From Neobacillus notoginsengisoli (GTDB lineage Bacteria; Bacillota; Bacilli; Bacillales; Cytobacillaceae): 64,000 nucleotides of DNA. The translations under genes were made by a program, and so were the position numbers. Location: positions 124,001 to 188,000 of the forward strand of contig NZ_QWEG01000010.1 in NCBI RefSeq assembly GCF_003515685.1, written 5' to 3'. Shown here in pieces: positions 33,455-43,500 of the stretch; the stretch's first letter is position 1, and every line of letters begins with the position of its first letter. Below the pieces are notes generated by a model. The model had not been told where the DNA came from and searched no databases. It saw only the letters and a program-made list of their open reading frames with translations.

Positions 33455-34134
33455 TGCTTCTAGGAAATGCAATGGGTTTACCGTTCAGACATGGAATTTC
33501 TAGTAATAAAAAATATGCTCTGTATTTTGATGGAGTAGACGATAGAGTCACAATTCCTAATAATGTGGTTTTTAACATGACTGAAGAAATCACGATTGAG
33601 GCCTGGGTAAAAACAGGGACAAATATTTTAAGTGAACAAGCTTTTGTAGAAAAACAATATTCCGGTCAATGGGAGTTCGCTATTTTAAATAGAGGATTAA
33701 AAGTAAACGCCTTTATAGGCGGTCAATATCGTTCCGGATATATGATGGCTACCCTACTTGGTTTGCAACCTGAAACATGGTATCACTGTGTATTCACATA
33801 TAAGAACGGTAGTGGCAAGATTTATTTAAACGGTGAATTAAAACTAGAAAATAACAATGTTTCAGGGCCTTTAGGTACAGCAAACGCGGCATTAAACATT
33901 GGGCAAAGGTTTGGTAATAATATCCCTTTTGGCGGGTTGTTGCGTGATGTTAGAATATGGAACATCTCGCGTAGTCAAGAAGAAATTGTTAATAACATGA
34001 ATAAAATACTTCAGGGAAATGAAAAAGGCCTTGTGGGATATTTCCCACTAAATGAAGGGTATGGAGATAAGGCGTATAATCGCGCTACAGGTATTGATGG
34101 TAATATTTATGGTTCAACATGGGTGGAGGTATAG
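33454..34134 (+). CDS. LamG/concanavalin-like domain protein
   Basis: 226 residues. LamG (Laminin_G_3) pattern over most of the length: ALYFDGVDDRVTIPN, ITIEAWVKTG, TWYHCVFTYKNGSGKIYLNGEL, LNIGQRFG, FGGLLRDVRIWNISRSQEEI, GLVGYFPLNEG. Such domains bind carbohydrate or decorate virions. It lies between terL and portal, where head genes normally abut, so it may be a capsid decoration or a lysogenic-conversion gene. No signal peptide. Confidence 0.85.
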   Translation: MLLGNAMGLPFRHGISSNKKYALYFDGVDDRVTIPNNVVFNMTEEITIEAWVKTGTNILSEQAFVEKQYSGQWEFAILNRGLKVNAFIGGQYRSGYMMATLLGLQPETWYHCVFTYKNGSGKIYLNGELKLENNNVSGPLGTANAALNIGQRFGNNIPFGGLLRDVRIWNISRSQEEIVNNMNKILQGNEKGLVGYFPLNEGYGDKAYNRATGIDGNIYGSTWVEV

Positions 34135-34138
34135 GAGC

Positions 34139-34360
34139 ATGATGCATGTATTTGAAATTAGGACTCAAGAGGGAAGGCTTTTGCGTGAATATTTCGCTTC
34201 AGTGGATGTTGCAAAAAAGACAGCATTACTTGAAATGGAGTTTGAACAAGAGTCATGGTATCAGATTAATCATCATCACTGCTATCATGACGAAGGTATG
34301 CCTTGTAAGCAATGGACGACTGTGGCCCAAAAAGGGGAAATGCCAGTCGAAGAACCATAA
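34139..34360 (+). CDS. Hypothetical protein, accessory cassette
   Basis: 73 residues; ATG behind GGAGGTATAGGAG. Starts HVFEIRTQEGRLLREYF and has a His-rich stretch NHHHCYHDEGMPC. Not recognised. Followed by a bidirectional terminator. Confidence 0.65.
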   Translation: MMHVFEIRTQEGRLLREYFASVDVAKKTALLEMEFEQESWYQINHHHCYHDEGMPCKQWTTVAQKGEMPVEEP

Positions 34361-34400
34361 TGCTATATCTAACTAACGGAGTTCGATAGTTTGATAGTGA

Positions 34401-34436
34401 AAAAGTAAGTCGCAAACAATAACGACTTACTTTTTT
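34401..34436. terminator. Bidirectional terminator
   Basis: AAAAGTAAGTCG / CGACTTACTTTT with A- and T-tracts on both sides, between the LamG cassette and the convergent zinc-ribbon gene. Confidence 0.85.
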
Positions 34437-34441
34437 CTTTC

Positions 34442-34657
34442 TCATTTAAACATTTTTTTAATACCTTTTATTGCTTTTTCTGTGGATTTTTTAAATTCAG
34501 AGGTATCGACGTCAAAATCTTCTCCACAGAACTTACACTTGATTTTTGCAACAGAACCTTGTTTAAGTAACCACCCGGCATCAACTGGAGTCTTTTTCCC
34601 GCATTTTGGACAGGGAATATCAACTTTCTGTCCTTTGAATAAATCACTTGTTCTCAT
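34442..34657 (-). CDS. Zinc-ribbon protein on the opposite strand
   Basis: 71 residues. CPKCGKKTP and CKFCGEDFD form a zinc ribbon; C-terminus is basic (FKKSTEKAIKGIKKMF). Perfect RBS GGAGGG. The only minus-strand gene inside the late region, so it must have its own promoter and could be expressed in the lysogen. Confidence 0.75.
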   Translation of the reverse strand: MRTSDLFKGQKVDIPCPKCGKKTPVDAGWLLKQGSVAKIKCKFCGEDFDVDTSEFKKSTEKAIKGIKKMFK

Positions 34658-34835
34658 TTTCCACCCTCCTTTCCTTGAAATACCAATTCAACAAGGGGGA
34701 GGAAATACCTTTCACATAAACTAGTGAATTTGAATAATTTGTTACATTTTGTTCATAAATCGGAAAGGAAGTGATCCGCCCATCTCCTAGTTACCAGGTG
34801 GGTAACCATACGTATAACCGAAAGGCGGTGATAAA

Positions 34836-36035
34836 TTGGGATTAAGAGATCGATTTTCAAACTGGGTTTATAGCAAGCTCGAAAAACGAATTAAGGAGAT
34901 TGACGGCGGATCCGTTCGCTTTGCCTCTGTTTTTGCAACGGAGGAAAATATTTTGGAATCATCCGATGTTTATGAACTGCTGCAGGATATCAGTAACCAA
35001 ATGATGCTGGCCAACATTGTCATTGTGGACAAAGATGGTAATGAAGTCCAGGATGCGCGGGTATCGAAAGTTTTACGGAATCCGAATAATTATTTGACCG
35101 GGTCCGAGTTCATCAAATTGATGACTAATTCATTTTTGCTCAACGGCGAAGTTTTCCCGTTACTGAATAATGGCCAAATTCACCTGGCGGCAAACGTTGA
35201 AACGGAACTGGACAAGCAGCTGCAACAGCATTTTAAAATATCGGGCACCGAGATTCCGCCTGATATGATCCGACACGTTAAGAATATCGGTACTAACCAT
35301 CTGAAAGGGGTGGGGTTGCTCGAGCTCGGTAGAAAAACTCTGGAAGGGGTTATGAATGCGGAAAAGGTTTTGACGGAGAAATATGTCAAAGGTGGCATAC
35401 TCGCATTCCTGCTCAAGTTGGACGCGCACATCAACCCGGCGAACGGTGCTCAGTCAAAATTGATTAACGCTATTTTGGACCAGTTGGAAGCCATTGACGA
35501 ATCACGAACAGTCAAAATGATTCCTTTGGGTAAGGGATACTCCATCGACACGATGAAGAGCACAATTGATGACGAGAAAATATTGTCCTATTTGAAAGTG
35601 TATAAACCTGATTTAGGTAAGTACCTAGGAATCAATGTTGATACATACACGGCTTTGATTAAATCCGATTTAGAAAAAGCCATGATGTATCTGCATAACA
35701 AAGCCGTCAGGCCAATAATGAGAAATTTTGAAGACCATTTGAGTCTTCTTTTTTTCGGCCCGAAATCTGACAAGCGTATCAAATTCAAGATTAATATTTT
35801 GGATTTTGTCACATACAGCACGAAAACAAACATCGGCTACAACATTGTCCGGACTGCCATTACATCGCCTGATAACGTGGCAATTATGCTCGGATTCCCG
35901 CCACAAAATACACCGGAAACACAGGCTGTTTATATCAGTAATGACTTAACAAAAATCGGCAAGAAAAAAGCCACTGATGACAGCCTGAAAGGGGGTGATG
36001 ACAATGAAAAGGAAGAAGGAAACGAGAACGGTTGA
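34836..36035 (+). CDS. HK97-family portal protein
   Basis: 399 residues from TTG (GGCGGTG upstream). Typical order: ILESSDVYELLQDISNQM, SKVLRNPNNYLTGSEFIKLM, HLKGVGLLELGRKTLEG, IPLGKGYSI, AVRPIMRNFEDHLS, SPDNVAIMLGFPPQNT; charged C-terminal tail. Forms the dodecameric DNA channel. Confidence 0.9.
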   Translation: MGLRDRFSNWVYSKLEKRIKEIDGGSVRFASVFATEENILESSDVYELLQDISNQMMLANIVIVDKDGNEVQDARVSKVLRNPNNYLTGSEFIKLMTNSFLLNGEVFPLLNNGQIHLAANVETELDKQLQQHFKISGTEIPPDMIRHVKNIGTNHLKGVGLLELGRKTLEGVMNAEKVLTEKYVKGGILAFLLKLDAHINPANGAQSKLINAILDQLEAIDESRTVKMIPLGKGYSIDTMKSTIDDEKILSYLKVYKPDLGKYLGINVDTYTALIKSDLEKAMMYLHNKAVRPIMRNFEDHLSLLFFGPKSDKRIKFKINILDFVTYSTKTNIGYNIVRTAITSPDNVAIMLGFPPQNTPETQAVYISNDLTKIGKKKATDDSLKGGDDNEKEEGNENG

Positions 36036-36582
36036 CATCACCAACATTCAAACCAGGTCCGAAGAAAATGAGCCGGTGAAAATTAGCGGCTATGCTGCTG
36101 TTTTTAATTCCAGGACAAGTATTGGGAATTGGTTTGATGAAATCATTGCTCCCGGAGCATTTGACAGGTCAATATCTGCTAAAAATGCCGATATTCGCGC
36201 CCTCGTAAACCATGATTGGGACAAGGTGATTGGTAGAACCAAAGCCAAAACCTTAACCCTACGCGAAGATGAAAAGGGTTTGAATTTTGAAATTGAGTTG
36301 CCGAATACTTCTTATGCTAGAGATTTAGCTGAAAGCATGGAACGTGGCGACATTGATCAGTGCAGCTTTGGTTTTTTTGTCGATGAAGGAAAAGAACGGT
36401 GGGATTATTCACAGGAACCTGCTTTGCGAACCTTGGAAGAGGTTGAACTATATGAAGTGTCAATTGTAAGCCTACCGGCCTATGAGGACACTGAGGCGGC
36501 ATTAGTCCGCAGCAAGGAAATTGATAAGTCCGTTGAAAAACGGATGCAAATAATTAAAAAAATTAATGGGGTGCTAAAATGA
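36004..36582 (+). CDS. HK97-family prohead protease
   Basis: 192 residues from ATG 36004, best spaced behind GAAAGGGGG. Peptidase S78 signatures: ISGYAAVFN, FDEIIAPGAFDRSI, ALVNHDWDKVIGR (catalytic His), GDIDQCSFGFFV (catalytic Ser), EVSIVSLPAYEDT. Processes the capsid delta domain. Overlaps portal and capsid genes. Confidence 0.92.
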   Translation: MKRKKETRTVDITNIQTRSEENEPVKISGYAAVFNSRTSIGNWFDEIIAPGAFDRSISAKNADIRALVNHDWDKVIGRTKAKTLTLREDEKGLNFEIELPNTSYARDLAESMERGDIDQCSFGFFVDEGKERWDYSQEPALRTLEEVELYEVSIVSLPAYEDTEAALVRSKEIDKSVEKRMQIIKKINGVLK

Positions 36583-37931
36583 ACCGAAAATTACTGTTAG
36601 CTTTGCAAAAAAGAAACAAGGCGCGTTTGGAAGAACTGCGCAAGAAATTGGAAAAGAACGAAGTCCGCGAGGATGAAATTGAATCCGTCCAGACTGAAGT
36701 TGATGAACTGGCAGCCGAGGCGCAAGAAATTGCGGATGCGCTCGAAAATCTACCTGCCGAGGAAGACGAAGGTGGCGAAGGCGAAGAGGGCGAAGGTGAA
36801 GGTGAGAATAACGAAGGTGGCGAAGGTGGCGAAGAAGGCGGCGAAGGTGCTGGCGAGGGTGAAAATCGCTCTGCCATTTCCGGTGAAAAGCGTAGTGCCA
36901 TCTTAAATGCCATTGGACAAGGGCTTTCCACTCGTGGTCACAAGTCCACAAAAAATAAAGAGAAAGAAATTCGTTCTGCATTTGCTAACTTTGTAGTTGG
37001 TAATATTTCAGAAATGGAAGCACGCACACTAGGCGTAGACATTAATAACGGTTCTGTAACAATTCCACAATCTATCGCAAGTGAAGTAATTTCATATGCC
37101 CAGGAAGAAAACTTACTCCGTAAGTATGGTACCTATGTCGCAACTGATACTGATGTCAAATATCCAGTTTTAGTTAAGAAAGCGGATGCGAATGTAAACA
37201 AAACGGAACGTGCTAAAACTGGAAAAGAAATTGAAGAAACAGAAATTGAATTCGATGTAATCGATTTGGATCCGGCTGAATTCGATGCACTTGCCACAAT
37301 TACGAAAAAACTACTACGTCGTACTGGTGTCAATGTTGAACAAATTGTTATCGAGGAACTCAAAAAGGCATATGTCCGAAAAGAAACGAACTATATGTTT
37401 AACGGAAACGATGCTGGTAATGAAAACCCGGGAGCCCTTGCCAAAAAAGCTGTGGGTTACTACGAATCCAAGCCAGTCGATATCACTGCTGCCGGATTCT
37501 CCCAGCCGTTATATCAGGAGTTGGTTAAGCTAAAGGGTCTGCCTGTTACAGAGGTTCTTAAGAAATCGATGTGGATCATTAACCGTGCAGCCCTAACTAT
37601 TTTGGAGGGTATGACTGATACAACTGGCCGCCCGCTATTGCACGAAGCAAAAGATGGTGTAGGCTACACGCTTCTCGGTCACAAAGTTGATTTCACGGAT
37701 TCCGCTGATGGCACGGATCGGACTAAGCCAGTTTTCTACTTTGGGGATTTCAAAGCTTTCCACATTCAAGAAGTAAAAGGTGGAATGGAACTCCAAAAGC
37801 TGGTTGAAAAATATAGTGGAACCAACAAAATCGGTTTCCAAATTTACAACCTTATCGATGGTCAGCTAATCTACTCTCCATTTGAGCCGGCCGTTTATCG
37901 CTATGAAGTGGGCGCGGTTAAGTCTGCTTAA
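36579..37931 (+). CDS. HK97-family major capsid protein
   Basis: 450 residues. N-terminal delta/scaffold domain (1-135) with coiled coil RARLEELRKKLEK-type sequence and an unusual Glu/Gly tract (about 63-100, units of GGEGEEGEGEG type). The mature part begins near IRSAFANFVVGN and shows ITIPQ-like SVTIPQSIASEVI, KYPVLVKK, FNGNDAGNENPG and DGVGYTLLGHKV. Cleavage probably lies close to KEIRS. Confidence 0.93.
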   Translation: MNRKLLLALQKRNKARLEELRKKLEKNEVREDEIESVQTEVDELAAEAQEIADALENLPAEEDEGGEGEEGEGEGENNEGGEGGEEGGEGAGEGENRSAISGEKRSAILNAIGQGLSTRGHKSTKNKEKEIRSAFANFVVGNISEMEARTLGVDINNGSVTIPQSIASEVISYAQEENLLRKYGTYVATDTDVKYPVLVKKADANVNKTERAKTGKEIEETEIEFDVIDLDPAEFDALATITKKLLRRTGVNVEQIVIEELKKAYVRKETNYMFNGNDAGNENPGALAKKAVGYYESKPVDITAAGFSQPLYQELVKLKGLPVTEVLKKSMWIINRAALTILEGMTDTTGRPLLHEAKDGVGYTLLGHKVDFTDSADGTDRTKPVFYFGDFKAFHIQEVKGGMELQKLVEKYSGTNKIGFQIYNLIDGQLIYSPFEPAVYRYEVGAVKSA

Positions 37932-37942
37932 GGGTGATCCCT

Positions 37943-38260
37943 ATGGAATTAACTCAGAAATTAAAATCACATATTCACTGGGAGGAGGGCATGGATGAAA
38001 CCATGCTCCCTCTTTATTTAGAGCAGGCCAAATCCTATGTAAAAAAGGCAACCGGTGGCCAGAAAGAATATTTGATCATTATGGTGGCCGGTATTTTTTA
38101 TGAATACAGGGTTGCCGAAAAGGAACTGGGAGAAGCTCTGGAAGCTATGACCCCGTTTTTTGTCCAGGAAACGTATTCTGATGACGAAATAGACCAAACC
38201 GCAGCCACACCATTGGTTGTCCAGGAGGTTTATGCTGATGGCCAGACGCAGGACGAATAA
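37943..38260 (+). CDS. Head-tail connector, HK97 gp6-like
   Basis: 105 residues from ATG 37943 (AAGGGTG upstream). MDETMLPLYLEQAKSYVKKATGG and IIMVAGIFYEYR are the gp6/connector pattern; acidic C-terminal tail. Confidence 0.8.
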   Translation: MELTQKLKSHIHWEEGMDETMLPLYLEQAKSYVKKATGGQKEYLIIMVAGIFYEYRVAEKELGEALEAMTPFFVQETYSDDEIDQTAATPLVVQEVYADGQTQDE

Positions 38261-38573
38261 CCTTAAATGGACAGCTGACCTTTTGAAACTTGGTGAGATA
38301 ATTGACCTTAAAACAGATCGAGTTGAAATGGGCTATCCGTTTGTCCGGAAAATCAATTATGCGACTCTTGGGGTCACGTCCACGGATAAGATTTTTGCCG
38401 AACGGCCCGTGAATGAGGTTGTTAAAAAGATTGAGGTTCGCCTTGACCGGGACATCGAGGACAATCAAAAGGAGTACCGGATTGAAATCCGCGGCAAAAA
38501 ATATAATATCGAGCGCATCTATATAAAAGAGGATTTGCGTTTGATGGAGTTGAGTTTATCCTATGCAAATTAA
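38238..38573 (+). CDS. Head closure / head-tail adaptor protein
   Basis: 111 residues from ATG 38238, 9 bases after AGGAGG. KLGEIIDLKTDRVEMGYPF, AERPVNEVVKKIEVRLDRDI and RIEIRGKKYNIERIYIKEDLRLMEL fit the SPP1 gp16/HK97 gp7 adaptor fold. Position supports it. Confidence 0.75.
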   Translation: MARRRTNNLKWTADLLKLGEIIDLKTDRVEMGYPFVRKINYATLGVTSTDKIFAERPVNEVVKKIEVRLDRDIEDNQKEYRIEIRGKKYNIERIYIKEDLRLMELSLSYAN

Positions 38574-38892
38574 TTTTCAGCAACTGCGAGCCATTATGAA
38601 GGAGTCTGGCATCCCTGTTTATCGTGACAGCGCGCCTACCACTGCAAAGTACCCGTACATTGTCTATGAATATGTAAATGAGACCCATAAAAGGACCTCC
38701 AATAAGGTTATTAAGTCGTTACCACTCTATCAGATAGCAGTTATCACAAATGGCACGGAAAGCGACTACGAGCCTTTAAAAGAGGTTTTTAATCGACATG
38801 GGGTTTCCTATGATATGTTCTTCGGTATCCCATTCGATGAGAACGACGATACCGTAACTCAATTCATTACGAATGTCCGGTGTGTCCAATGA
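38563..38892 (+). CDS. Tail completion / terminator-like protein
   Basis: 109 residues. MQINFQQLRAIMKESGIPVYRD, APTTAKYPYIVYEYV, LPLYQIAVITNG, FGIPFDENDDTVTQFITNVRC: pattern of phage tail terminator or minor capsid proteins in this position. The order relative to the gp10-like gene leaves the precise role open. Confidence 0.65.
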   Translation: MQINFQQLRAIMKESGIPVYRDSAPTTAKYPYIVYEYVNETHKRTSNKVIKSLPLYQIAVITNGTESDYEPLKEVFNRHGVSYDMFFGIPFDENDDTVTQFITNVRCVQ

Positions 38893-39263
38893 ATAATAAC
38901 AATGGCTTTGAGGACATGCTCAAAAAAATGAAGACGCTGCTGAACGTAAATAAGCAAGTCTCCCTGGATGTTTTGGAAGAGGCAGCTAAGTATTTTGCCG
39001 AGAAGCTTAAGCCGAAAATTCCTGTGGCTGACCGAAACTCAAAGCACTTACGGGATCAGTTAAAAGTTGTTGTTAAAAATGACATGGTTCAAGTGATTTT
39101 TGAAGATGCTGGTTGGTATTGGCATTTAGTGGAGCACGGCCATAGAAAGCGTGGTGGAAGAGGCCGAGTTAAGGGCCGGCATTTTGTCCAAAACACCTGG
39201 GATGCAGAATCTGAAAAAATTTCTAAAATAATGGTAGAAAAAATTATTCAAAAAATGGAGTGA
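38889..39263 (+). CDS. HK97 gp10-like neck protein
   Basis: 124 residues from ATG 38889, overlapping the previous stop. KYFAEKLKPKIPV, SKHLRDQLKV and GWYWHLVEHGHRKRGGRGRVKGRHFV(partly quoted) are typical of the HK97_gp10 family. Confidence 0.82.
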   Translation: MNNNNGFEDMLKKMKTLLNVNKQVSLDVLEEAAKYFAEKLKPKIPVADRNSKHLRDQLKVVVKNDMVQVIFEDAGWYWHLVEHGHRKRGGRGRVKGRHFVQNTWDAESEKISKIMVEKIIQKME

Positions 39264-39268
39264 TATGA

Positions 39269-39907
39269 ATGGCAGGTAAAGCCAAAGAATTATTGTATCC
39301 AGTGGGGGTCGAATCCCTCTTTATTGCATTTATGACTGAAAATAAAGACAGTCGCGACGCTCTACCTACTTATGATACTGAAATCTATCAGCTGGATAAC
39401 ATTGTTTCCATCGGAATTGCTGGAAACCCAACCACGGTTCAAAAATGGGCATCTAACAAGATGTTCGTGAATGCTTTTAAAAACTCAAAGTTTACGCTTA
39501 ATTTAACCCACGTTGCGCTTCCGCAGGAAGTGAAAGACAAAATGGACGGTATTACTGCTGAAAAGGGCGTTGCTTTTGGAACATCAAAAGTGAAAGAGTA
39601 CCCGATGTTTGCTCTTGGTTTTATCGCTCCACTTTCGGACGGATCGCGTATTGCTCGCTGGTATCCACGTGTGCAAAAAACAATGACAGAGGAAACATTT
39701 GAAACTGTCACTGATGAGGCGGACGTTAAAGACCTGTCCAATGTTTTTGAAGCTACTCCACTTTTGTACAATGATGTGACGGTAGCTGACTTTTCAGAGG
39801 TTCGAGATTCAGCACTTGGCATTACCGCTGAACAATTTATGGAACAAGTGATTGCTGATGAATCACAACTTGCTTTATTAAGTGCCGCGCCAGCTGGGGG
39901 AGAGTGA
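39269..39907 (+). CDS. Major tail tube protein (phi13 family)
   Basis: 212 residues. YPVGVESLFIAFMTENKD, VSIGIAGNPTTVQKWASN, YPMFALGFIAPLSDGSRIAR, VQKTMTEETFET: phi13-type major tail protein. ATG with GGAGTG upstream. Confidence 0.9.
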   Translation: MAGKAKELLYPVGVESLFIAFMTENKDSRDALPTYDTEIYQLDNIVSIGIAGNPTTVQKWASNKMFVNAFKNSKFTLNLTHVALPQEVKDKMDGITAEKGVAFGTSKVKEYPMFALGFIAPLSDGSRIARWYPRVQKTMTEETFETVTDEADVKDLSNVFEATPLLYNDVTVADFSEVRDSALGITAEQFMEQVIADESQLALLSAAPAGGE

Positions 39908-39913
39908 TTTTAA

Positions 39914-40303
39914 TTGGCTAAATTAAGAGATTTAGTAAACGTTGATATTAACCGGGATACCATCAAGATACAAGGGGCGAAAATCCCGGTTATTTTCACG
40001 TTTACAAGCTTTCCTTACCTCGAGGAAGCATACGGTAAGCCTTACCATGTGTTTGAAAAAGACCTCAACCTCATGATGAAAAAAGGAAAAGTGGTGCTTG
40101 GGAAAAAGGAAGTGCGTCTAATGTACGCTTTGATATATTCAATGATCCGGAGTGGCGGCACGGATGCAACGGTTTCTGAGGTTGAAGGTGCCATTCCGTT
40201 ATCTGACCTTCCGGACATCTTCCAGGTGGCCTTCCGCTTATTTAACAATCAAATCTTCCAGGCGAAGGATGCTCAGAAAATAAAAACTGAAAAAAAAAGC
40301 TGA
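39914..40303 (+). CDS. Tail assembly chaperone gpG
   Basis: 129 residues from TTG behind GGGGAGAGTG. Lies between the tail tube and tape measure genes as gpG does. Ends ...KTEKKS at GAA AAA AAA AGC TGA. A -1 slip on the nine-A run fuses it to the next frame. Confidence 0.88.
   Translation: MAKLRDLVNVDINRDTIKIQGAKIPVIFTFTSFPYLEEAYGKPYHVFEKDLNLMMKKGKVVLGKKEVRLMYALIYSMIRSGGTDATVSEVEGAIPLSDLPDIFQVAFRLFNNQIFQAKDAQKIKTEKKS
40288..40303 (+). other. Programmed -1 frameshift site, gpG/gpGT
   Basis: TGAAAAAAAAAGC; slippery A AAA AAA in the gpG frame. After -1 shifting the ribosome reads AAG CTG ATG AAT and continues through the downstream T frame. This class of frameshift is established for tail chaperones of siphophages. 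Confidence 0.85.
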
Positions 40304-40509
40304 TGAATAAGTCTCAATCCGACGAACTGGATTGGGACTTTTATTTTTATGTTGCTGAAACACTGCTGGGTTGGAGTAGAGATTCATTCTTCAACAGCAC
40401 GCCTGCCCATTGGTTGAAGCAATACATTATGCATCTAAAGTTTACCAATCCAAAGGCTCTTAATCCCGAAAAAGAAGTTCATTACTTGGATCAGACGCCA
40501 TTCTTATAA
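40303..40509 (+). CDS. Tail assembly chaperone T extension (gpGT)
   Basis: About 68 codons in the -1 frame of gpG, DWDFYFYVAETLLGWSRDSF...TPAHWLKQY. No RBS of its own, so it is made as a gpG-T fusion rather than from the ATG at 40303. Confidence 0.8.
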   Translation: MNKSQSDELDWDFYFYVAETLLGWSRDSFFNSTPAHWLKQYIMHLKFTNPKALNPEKEVHYLDQTPFL

Positions 40510-40523
40510 AGGAGTGAGGTGAT

Positions 40524-43500
40524 ATGGCCGAAAAGGCAAGTAACGTTGTTCTCAATTTTAAAATGGACGGTCAAGTCCAGTACGCTAAAACGATAAGAGA
40601 TATTAACGCAATCATGAATGCGGCTGCTAAAGAATACCGCAACCATGTTGCTGCCATGGGTAAAGACGCGGACGCAACAAAAAAGCTTTCTGCAGAAAAG
40701 AAAAAGCTAGAGATTCAGATGGAAGCTGCTAAACAGCGCACTCAAATGCTGCGTACTCAATATGAGGCGATGGCAAAGGATTCGAAAACGACAACTGGGC
40801 AGCTTGCTCAAATGCACGGTAAACTACTTGATGCAGAGCGGGCTGAGATGGCCCTGGAAGATGCAATGGAACGAGTGAATGCCGGACTATCCGAACAAGC
40901 CGAAGAGTCCAGAAAAGCCGAGGATGCGCTAAATAAACTGGAATCGGAAGCGGAGAAACTTGAATCTCAAACCGAAAAGCTAACCGCTGAATACGAACTG
41001 CAGGTAGCTCAGTTGGGTGAGAATGCGTCCGAGGCAGAAAAATTAAAACTGCAACTGGAGCACTTGGACAAGGCACATGATCTTGCCGGTGACCAGGTGA
41101 AAAATTTCGAGCAGCAATTAGAAATGGCCAAAAAGCAATATGGTGAGAATTCATCCGAAGTAGACAAATACGAAATTCAACTACTGGAAGCAAAAAAAGC
41201 CGAACAAGACCTGGCCAATGAAATTAAAACCACAAACACAAAGCTAAAAGAGCAAGAAGATGTACTTGCCAACACGTCCAAAAAGCTGAAAGAAACCGGC
41301 GACAAGATGAAAGATGTTGGTAAAGATTTAAGCATGAAAGTAACGGCTCCCATTGTTGCGATGGGTGGGCTTGCCGCTAACTCAGCAATCGAATTTGAAA
41401 GTGCATTCGCCGGGGTACGAAAGACGGTTGATGCTACCGAGGAAGAGTTTGCTCAGCTGAGTGATGGTATTCGCGATATGAGTAAAAACTTGCCGGCTAG
41501 TGCGGGTGAGATTGCGGCTGTTGCAGAAGCAGCTGGTCAACTCGGGATCCAGAAAGAAAACATCCTGGGTTTTACTCGAACCATGATTGATCTTGGCGAA
41601 TCTACTAATATGTCAGCTGACACGGCCGCGACTGAATTTGCTAGATTTGCGAACATTGTCAACATGTCTCAAAAAGACTTCGACAAGCTTGGGTCAGTAG
41701 TAGTTGACCTTGGTAACAACCTGGCCACTACTGAGGGTGAGATTGTCAGTATGGCAATGCGTTTGGCCGGTGCCGGTGCTCAAATCGGGCTATCTGAGGC
41801 GGATATTATGGCTTTAGCTGGTTCATTGTCCTCGGTTGGTATTGAGGCTGAGATGGGTGGATCCGCAATAAGCAAAGCAATGATTCGAATGCAGGTTGCA
41901 ACTTCGACTGGATTTGACGAAGTTGAGAAAATGTTAAACTTTGCAGGAATGTCACTCCGTGAAGTTGAAATGATGGCATCGCACAGTGGCAAGGCATTTG
42001 GTCATCTGGCTGAAGATATGGGCATGACCAAAACAGAATTGAAAGCGTTAGTAAATTCCGGAAAAGACTTAGAAAACTTTTCGAAGATATCCGGCATGAC
42101 GGCCGAGGAATTTAAAAATGCCTTTGAGAAAGACGCAATAGGCGCCCTTGGAGCCTTTATCAACGGTCTTGGTGGCGCTGAAGAAGCTGGCGAATCTGCA
42201 ATCAACATGCTTCAAGAAATGGGCATCACGGAAGTGCGTTTGCGTGATGCTTTATTGCGTGCCGGTAATGCCAGTGAGTTGTTTGCGAGCTCTGTTGAAC
42301 TGGCCAGTAATGCATGGGGCGAAAACAGCGCGTTGACAAAAGAGGCAGAACAAAGATATGCGACCGCAGCATCTCAACTGGCCATGTTTAAAAACACTTT
42401 AAATGACTTGGGTATCACAATAGGAAATATCATTGTCCCTGTACTATTGGACTTGGTTAATATGGTTAAGCCGGTCATAGAGGGGTTCGCAAATATGAGC
42501 GAAAGAAGTCAAAAAGTAATCCTGGTCATTGCGGGGATTGCTGCTGCAATTGGACCCCTCTTAATCATAACGGGGATGCTACTCAGCAGCATAGGTTCAA
42601 TCATATCGTTTGTTACAACCGCATTGCCGATTATAAAGGCATTCGGAGTGTTTCTAGCAGGGGTTTCCGCACCAGTTTGGGGGATAATCGCTGCCATTGC
42701 CGCGGCTATCGCTATAGGCATACTGTTATGGAAAAACTGGGACACGATCAAAGCGAAAACAATTGAGATTTGGAATGCAATCGTTGAGAAATTCACAGAG
42801 GTAAAAGATAAGGTATCTGAAAAAATCTCTGAAATGGTTGCTAATGCTGTAGCGAAATTCAATGAGTTTAAAGAAAAATTAGTTGCTAAAATGATTGAAA
42901 TAAAGGATAGCGTTGTAAGATTTTTCACTGAAACCATTCCCACAGCATTTAATAATTTTGTTTCATTTCTTTCCGAATTGCCCGGTAGAATAATGGCATT
43001 TTTAACGAAATTATTCCTCGAAGATATTCCATATGCCATTGGTTATGGAATTGGGTACATGATCTCTACCATATCCGAAGGAATAACGAATATGATTGAG
43101 TTTTTCCGTGAATTGCCAGGGAAAGTTCTATTATTCCTAGTCTTAACGATTGCCAATATCGCAATTTGGGCTGCTGATATGAAAAAGCGTGCCATTGCTG
43201 CTGGGACTGAATTTTTAACCAACACCATAAAGTTCTTTAAAGAGTTACCGGGTAAAATATGGACATTTCTAACTGAGACGATTACAAAAGTCACGACATT
43301 TGTGCATAGTATGAAAGTTAAAGCGGTTGAAGCTGGAATTACTTTTGTCCAAAATGTAATAAACTTTATTAAAGAGTTGCCGGGTAAAATATGGGCATTT
43401 TTAGTGAATACCATTTCGAAAATGGCGCAATTTGTTTCTGATATGAAAAGCAAGGCTAAAGGTGCAGGTAAGAATGCTTACGATGGGATTGTGGATGAAG

